Assembly (NCBI GenBank): GCA_030630935.1
Contig: DAOVMD010000012.1
Location: 1-17,240 of the forward strand
Direction: 5' to 3'
From: Candidatus Mcinerneyibacteriota bacterium
GTDB lineage: Bacteria > AUK180 > JAQVHJ01
DNA length: 17,240 nucleotides
Made by a program: the position numbers and the translations under genes. Positions 14,915 through 17,240 of the stretch are shown piece after piece. Under the pieces are notes generated by a model. That model was not told the DNA's origin and did no database searches. It was given only the letters and a program-made list of their open reading frames with translations. The first letter of the stretch is position 1. Each line of letters opens with the position of its first letter.

Positions 14915-15948
14915 AACTTGCTTAAAATTATCTCCTGTAATTTTGGTTCATCATCAATTTTTAAATTTAATCTCGAATAAATTAAATTTTCAGGGACTCC
15001 TTTTAGTTTATTAATCTTCACAAAGTCTTTTTGAGTTGTAATTATAAAAGAAACTTCTTTTGAATCAGCGTAATGATTAATCACTTCCAGATTTTCTTCG
15101 GAATAAGGATGATGATCCGGAAAAATAAAACTTTTCAGTATTCTACATCCAAGATCCTTAAGTATCTTATTAAATGAATAAGGATTTGCAATGCCTGTAA
15201 CAGTGATTATATTCTGTTCCCCGACTTCATTTAATTCAATGGTTCGACCACTGTTATTATGAAATTTTTCGATTATATGACTGGAGTGAAATATGGGAAC
15301 ATCTTTGGTTAGACGTTTTCTTAAAATTATACTAATCTCATTAATTTTCTCGGGCGAAACTTCCGAAACGTGAGTTAATATTATTATATCGGCTCGCTTA
15401 ATACTTGAGAGAGGTTCCCTTAAAATACCTGCGGGTAATGTCAGATAATTACCAAAAGGAAGAGTCGAATCTATTAATAAAATATCAAGGCACTTTTTTA
15501 TGCCCCATTGCTGGTAGGCATCATCTAAAATCGCCAGATCTAAATTCTTACCTTTGAACTTATTGATATTGGCAGCACGGTTTCTCCCTGAAATAACCGG
15601 GATGTTTTTTAACTCATTTGAAATCTCAAGGGTTTCATCTCCAAATTTATCCTGATGGTTTATTCCTGTAGCTTTCTTTGATGAAGCCTTGTATCCAGTT
15701 GTGAAAATCCCCGGCTTTAAATTTCTCCCGGTTAAAAATTTCCCTAACCAGATTGTAAAAGGAGTTTTTCCTGTTCCGCCAACTGTAATATTCCCAATTC
15801 CAATGATAGGGATTCCAAGTTCTATCTTAGATGTAGCGCTCTTTTTAAGAAACAATAAAAACTGATATAAAATAGACAATGGAAATAAAAAAATACCCCA
15901 TATTATTCTGAACAGCTTAGATTTCCTAAATAAAAGATATATACTCAT
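14911..15948 (-). CDS. lpxK: Tetraacyldisaccharide 4'-kinase, LpxK (345 aa)
   Basis: Phosphorylates the 4' position of the lipid A disaccharide precursor at the inner membrane. The N-terminal membrane segment (about 13-34) is followed by Walker A GNITVGGTGKT (52-62). GDETLEI (103-109), PVISGRNR and the LDDAYQQW block (141-148) come next, then FGNYLTLPAGILREPLSSIKRAD and the late DHHPYS (278-283), whose His matches the catalytic His region. The central block differs from the canonical DDGFQHR (Ala for Gly, Gln-Trp for His-Arg), while the flanking motifs are intact. Length is normal. It is the first gene of the minus-strand operon, with a sigma-70 promoter 27 nt ahead of the ATG and only a weak AG-rich ribosome site. 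Confidence 0.93.
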   Translation of the reverse strand: MSIYLLFRKSKLFRIIWGIFLFPLSILYQFLLFLKKSATSKIELGIPIIGIGNITVGGTGKTPFTIWLGKFLTGRNLKPGIFTTGYKASSKKATGINHQDKFGDETLEISNELKNIPVISGRNRAANINKFKGKNLDLAILDDAYQQWGIKKCLDILLIDSTLPFGNYLTLPAGILREPLSSIKRADIIILTHVSEVSPEKINEISIILRKRLTKDVPIFHSSHIIEKFHNNSGRTIELNEVGEQNIITVTGIANPYSFNKILKDLGCRILKSFIFPDHHPYSEENLEVINHYADSKEVSFIITTQKDFVKINKLKGVPENLIYSRLNLKIDDEPKLQEIILSKL

Positions 15949-15974
15949 TATAAAACTCTACTTATTATTTTTGT

Positions 15975-16003
15975 ATTATATCAGAAAACTACTGTATATT
16001 CAA
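15975..16003 (-). promoter_or_regulatory. Sigma-70 type promoter of the lpxK operon
   Basis: On the minus strand, TTGAAT (16003-15998) and TATAAT (15980-15975) are separated by 17 nt. The -10 box ends 26 nt before the lpxK ATG, giving a 5' leader of about 20 nt. The -10 is a full consensus match; the -35 matches 4 of 6. Confidence 0.7.
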
Positions 16004-16149
16004 GTAAATTATGCTAATGAAGTTTTCAGGATATGTGAGCTCAGAAAATAAAAGTGAAGTGAAAAATGAAGCACCTGCATCCGAATTGCAATTCTAAAAT
16101 ACTGCGGATATATAAATCATTGTTCAAGAAGTTTATTTCACTCAATTAG

Positions 16150-16189
16150 TCAATGTCACGATGTCGTATATACGACATCGTGACATTGA
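16150..16189. repeat. Perfect 40-bp palindrome
   Basis: The 40 bases are a perfect palindrome without spacer, centred on GTATATAC (around 16169/16170), with half-site TCAATGTCACGATGTCGTAT. No T-tract follows on either strand, so it is not a normal terminator. It lies in the 490-bp divergent region between lpxK and the peroxiredoxin gene (15949-16438), about 160 bp from either promoter. It could be an operator, a cruciform or a short mobile-repeat unit. Apart from this, the two promoters and a small ATGCACA-TTTT-TGTGCAT hairpin (16328-16345), nothing is recognised in this intergenic region. Confidence 0.85.
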
Positions 16190-16361
16190 AAACATTCAAT
16201 TATCCGAAATACATTTTCAGAAAAGGCGATTATCATGACCATTATCCTCACAAGGGGTATATTAAACCAATTAAGGCTGTTTCACAAATAAAATTTTCTT
16301 TTATTAAAGCATCTTCCCGCAACACCCATGCACATTTTTGTGCATTTGATTAAAAAAACTC

Positions 16362-16390
16362 TTGACAGTACTATGTTATAATGTTATAAT
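16362..16390 (+). promoter_or_regulatory. bcp: Consensus sigma-70 promoter of the peroxiredoxin gene
   Basis: TTGACA (16362-16367) and TATAAT (16385-16390) are both perfect consensus hexamers with an ideal 17-nt spacer. A second TATAAT (16377-16382) lies inside the spacer because ATGTTATA occurs twice in tandem (16373-16380 and 16381-16388). The predicted leader to ATG 16439 is about 40 nt. The TTATAA repeats could also be a regulator site. Confidence 0.85.
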
Positions 16391-16438
16391 TTTACATATA
16401 GTTTTAGGAATATTTAGATAATTAAAGAGGCAGCAACT

Positions 16439-16924
16439 ATGAAGAGAAAAAACGGTGAATTACAGCAAGGCGATACCGCACCGGATTTTGAGTTAGAAGA
16501 TTCAAATGGCAATAAAATAAAATTAAGTGATTATCGAGGTCAATATATCGTTTTATACTTTTATCCGAAGGATAACACTCCAGGTTGTACTCGCGAAGCT
16601 TGTGATTTCAGGGATGAAATTGAAGAATTCTCGAAATTAAATGCATTAATTTTAGGAATTAGTTTTGATCCGATTGATTCTCATAAGCAATTCAAGGCAA
16701 AATTTGGTTTACCATTCCGATTATTATCAGATATTGATAAATTTGTTGCGGAGAAATATGAGGTATTTGGTGAGAAGAAATTATATGGCCGGAAATTATT
16801 CGGGATTATCCGGTCAACATTTATAATTGATCCGGAAGGCATAATCGTAAAGATCTGGAAAAAGGTAAAACTTAAAGGTCATATTGAGGAAGTTTTAACA
16901 GATCTGAAGAAATTAACAGAATAA
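16439..16924 (+). CDS. bcp: Bcp/PrxQ-type thioredoxin-dependent peroxiredoxin (161 aa)
   Basis: Reduces hydrogen peroxide and organic hydroperoxides with thioredoxin as electron donor, in the cytoplasm. APDFELEDSNG opens the AhpC/TSA fold. YPKDNTPGCTREACDF holds the peroxidatic Cys50 in PxxxTxxC context (Thr47, Pro43) and Cys55 five residues later, the Bcp arrangement of resolving Cys. GISFDPIDSHKQF, LPFRLLSDIDK and RSTFIIDPEGIIVKIW complete the family. Length is typical. ATG 16439 has AAAGAGG (16424-16430) at 8-nt spacing. It is a single-gene unit with its own strong promoter; no clear terminator follows. Confidence 0.95.
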   Translation: MKRKNGELQQGDTAPDFELEDSNGNKIKLSDYRGQYIVLYFYPKDNTPGCTREACDFRDEIEEFSKLNALILGISFDPIDSHKQFKAKFGLPFRLLSDIDKFVAEKYEVFGEKKLYGRKLFGIIRSTFIIDPEGIIVKIWKKVKLKGHIEEVLTDLKKLTE

Positions 16925-17240
16925 ATACTACATAACTGCGCGAAATATATTCTACATTATTATTTTTGGTTCTTCTCCATTTTAGTTGGTTGAAATTCCA
17001 GGTAAAGCCTACTTAGCCTTTAATATGAAGTACTCTGTATCTTTGATCGAATAGATATTACTTGTTTATTAACTTTTGAAAACTTATTATTTCGGATTTT
17101 TGCTTGTAATTTTCCTTTTCTTCATGATTTAAATATTCGTTCTCTTTTTTTATTGTTTTCATACTAGCCCTAAACGGCTAGTTATTTTCAATCGTTTTCC
17201 TAGGGTTAAAACCCCAGGCTATGCATCATTTTCATAATAG
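16925..17240. other. Non-coding right end with small inverted repeats
   Basis: No convincing gene. A hairpin ACTAGCC-CTAAAC-GGCTAGT lies at 17163-17182. A near-palindrome, CCTAGGGTT-AA-AACCCCAGG, lies at 17199-17218 with one mismatch between its arms. The second looks like the edge of a dispersed repeat continuing beyond the window. A 34-codon minus-strand frame at 17058-17162 is Lys/Glu-rich and has no other support. Confidence 0.4.

Noticed and set aside
16017-16097. 26-codon plus-strand frame starting MKFSGYVSSENK
   Set aside because: No ribosome binding site, low-complexity composition, and it lies directly upstream of and antisense to the lpxK promoter region.
16153-16353. 66-codon plus-strand frame between lpxK and bcp
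   Set aside because: It starts inside the 40-bp palindrome, has no Shine-Dalgarno site and no family resemblance; probably chance.
17058-17162. 34-codon minus-strand frame, Lys/Glu-rich
   Set aside because: Short, no family resemblance and no clear ribosome site; kept only as a remark in the right-end entry.
1-17240. tRNA, rRNA, CRISPR arrays, transposase genes
   Set aside because: Looked for on both strands and none seen; repeats present are inverted or short tandem units, not spaced direct repeats.

Overview
The window is clearly AT-rich, roughly one third G+C by eye. It carries genes of a Gram-negative outer membrane (LpxK, two GT9 heptosyltransferase-type enzymes, GmhB). It also carries two large exported proteins with the C-terminal 'PNP' sorting/FlgD-like domains typical of the FCB superphylum and allied candidate phyla (Ignavibacteria, Cloacimonadota, Marinimicrobia, WOR-3 and similar). 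Two recognisable promoters are of the ordinary sigma-70 type (TTGACA-17-TATAAT and TTGAAT-17-TATAAT), not the TAnnTTTG type of Bacteroidota. I therefore favour an FCB-related lineage outside Bacteroidota proper; a finer placement cannot be supported.

Left part (1-8617, plus strand). A tiny gene (256-369) encodes a 37-residue basic peptide. It is followed by a 1330-residue secreted multidomain protein (472-4464; three lamin-tail domains, fibronectin-III modules, OB-like region, C-terminal sorting domain). A second tiny gene (4476-4580) encodes a 34-residue peptide. The last 23 residues of the two peptides are identical although 14 of the 23 codons differ synonymously. These residues contain the YxxPxL...T pattern of lasso-peptide leader sequences followed by a hydrophobic tail, LLSIPIP. 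A perfect hairpin terminator closes this unit. After a 244-bp MITE-like inverted-repeat element comes a tightly coupled operon: a secreted Kelch/carboxypeptidase-regulatory-like protein, an HPr-kinase-like protein (6701-7627) and a SAM methyltransferase (7620-8456). Kinases and methyltransferases of these kinds tailor RiPPs, including lasso peptides, but no cyclase, transglutaminase-like protease or PqqD-like RRE protein lies in the window. This is my candidate for an undescribed system: lasso-leader-type peptides with a very short invariant tail, associated with a kinase, a methyltransferase and giant secreted proteins.

Middle (8489-9344). A possible small lipoprotein remnant, a GxxExxY-family protein (8680-9117) and a repeat-rich convergent junction.

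Right part (15948-9345, minus strand). A compact operon reads lpxK, GT9 glycosyltransferase, waaF-like, gmhB, DUF58, BatA/VWA. Every junction overlaps or abuts. It starts from a sigma-70 promoter at 15975-16003 and combines lipid A and LPS inner-core synthesis with a DUF58/VWA pair lacking its usual MoxR ATPase.

Right end (15949-17240). A perfect 40-bp palindrome lies in the divergent intergenic region. A consensus promoter then drives a Bcp-type peroxiredoxin (16439-16924). The final 316 bases hold only small inverted repeats and no convincing gene.
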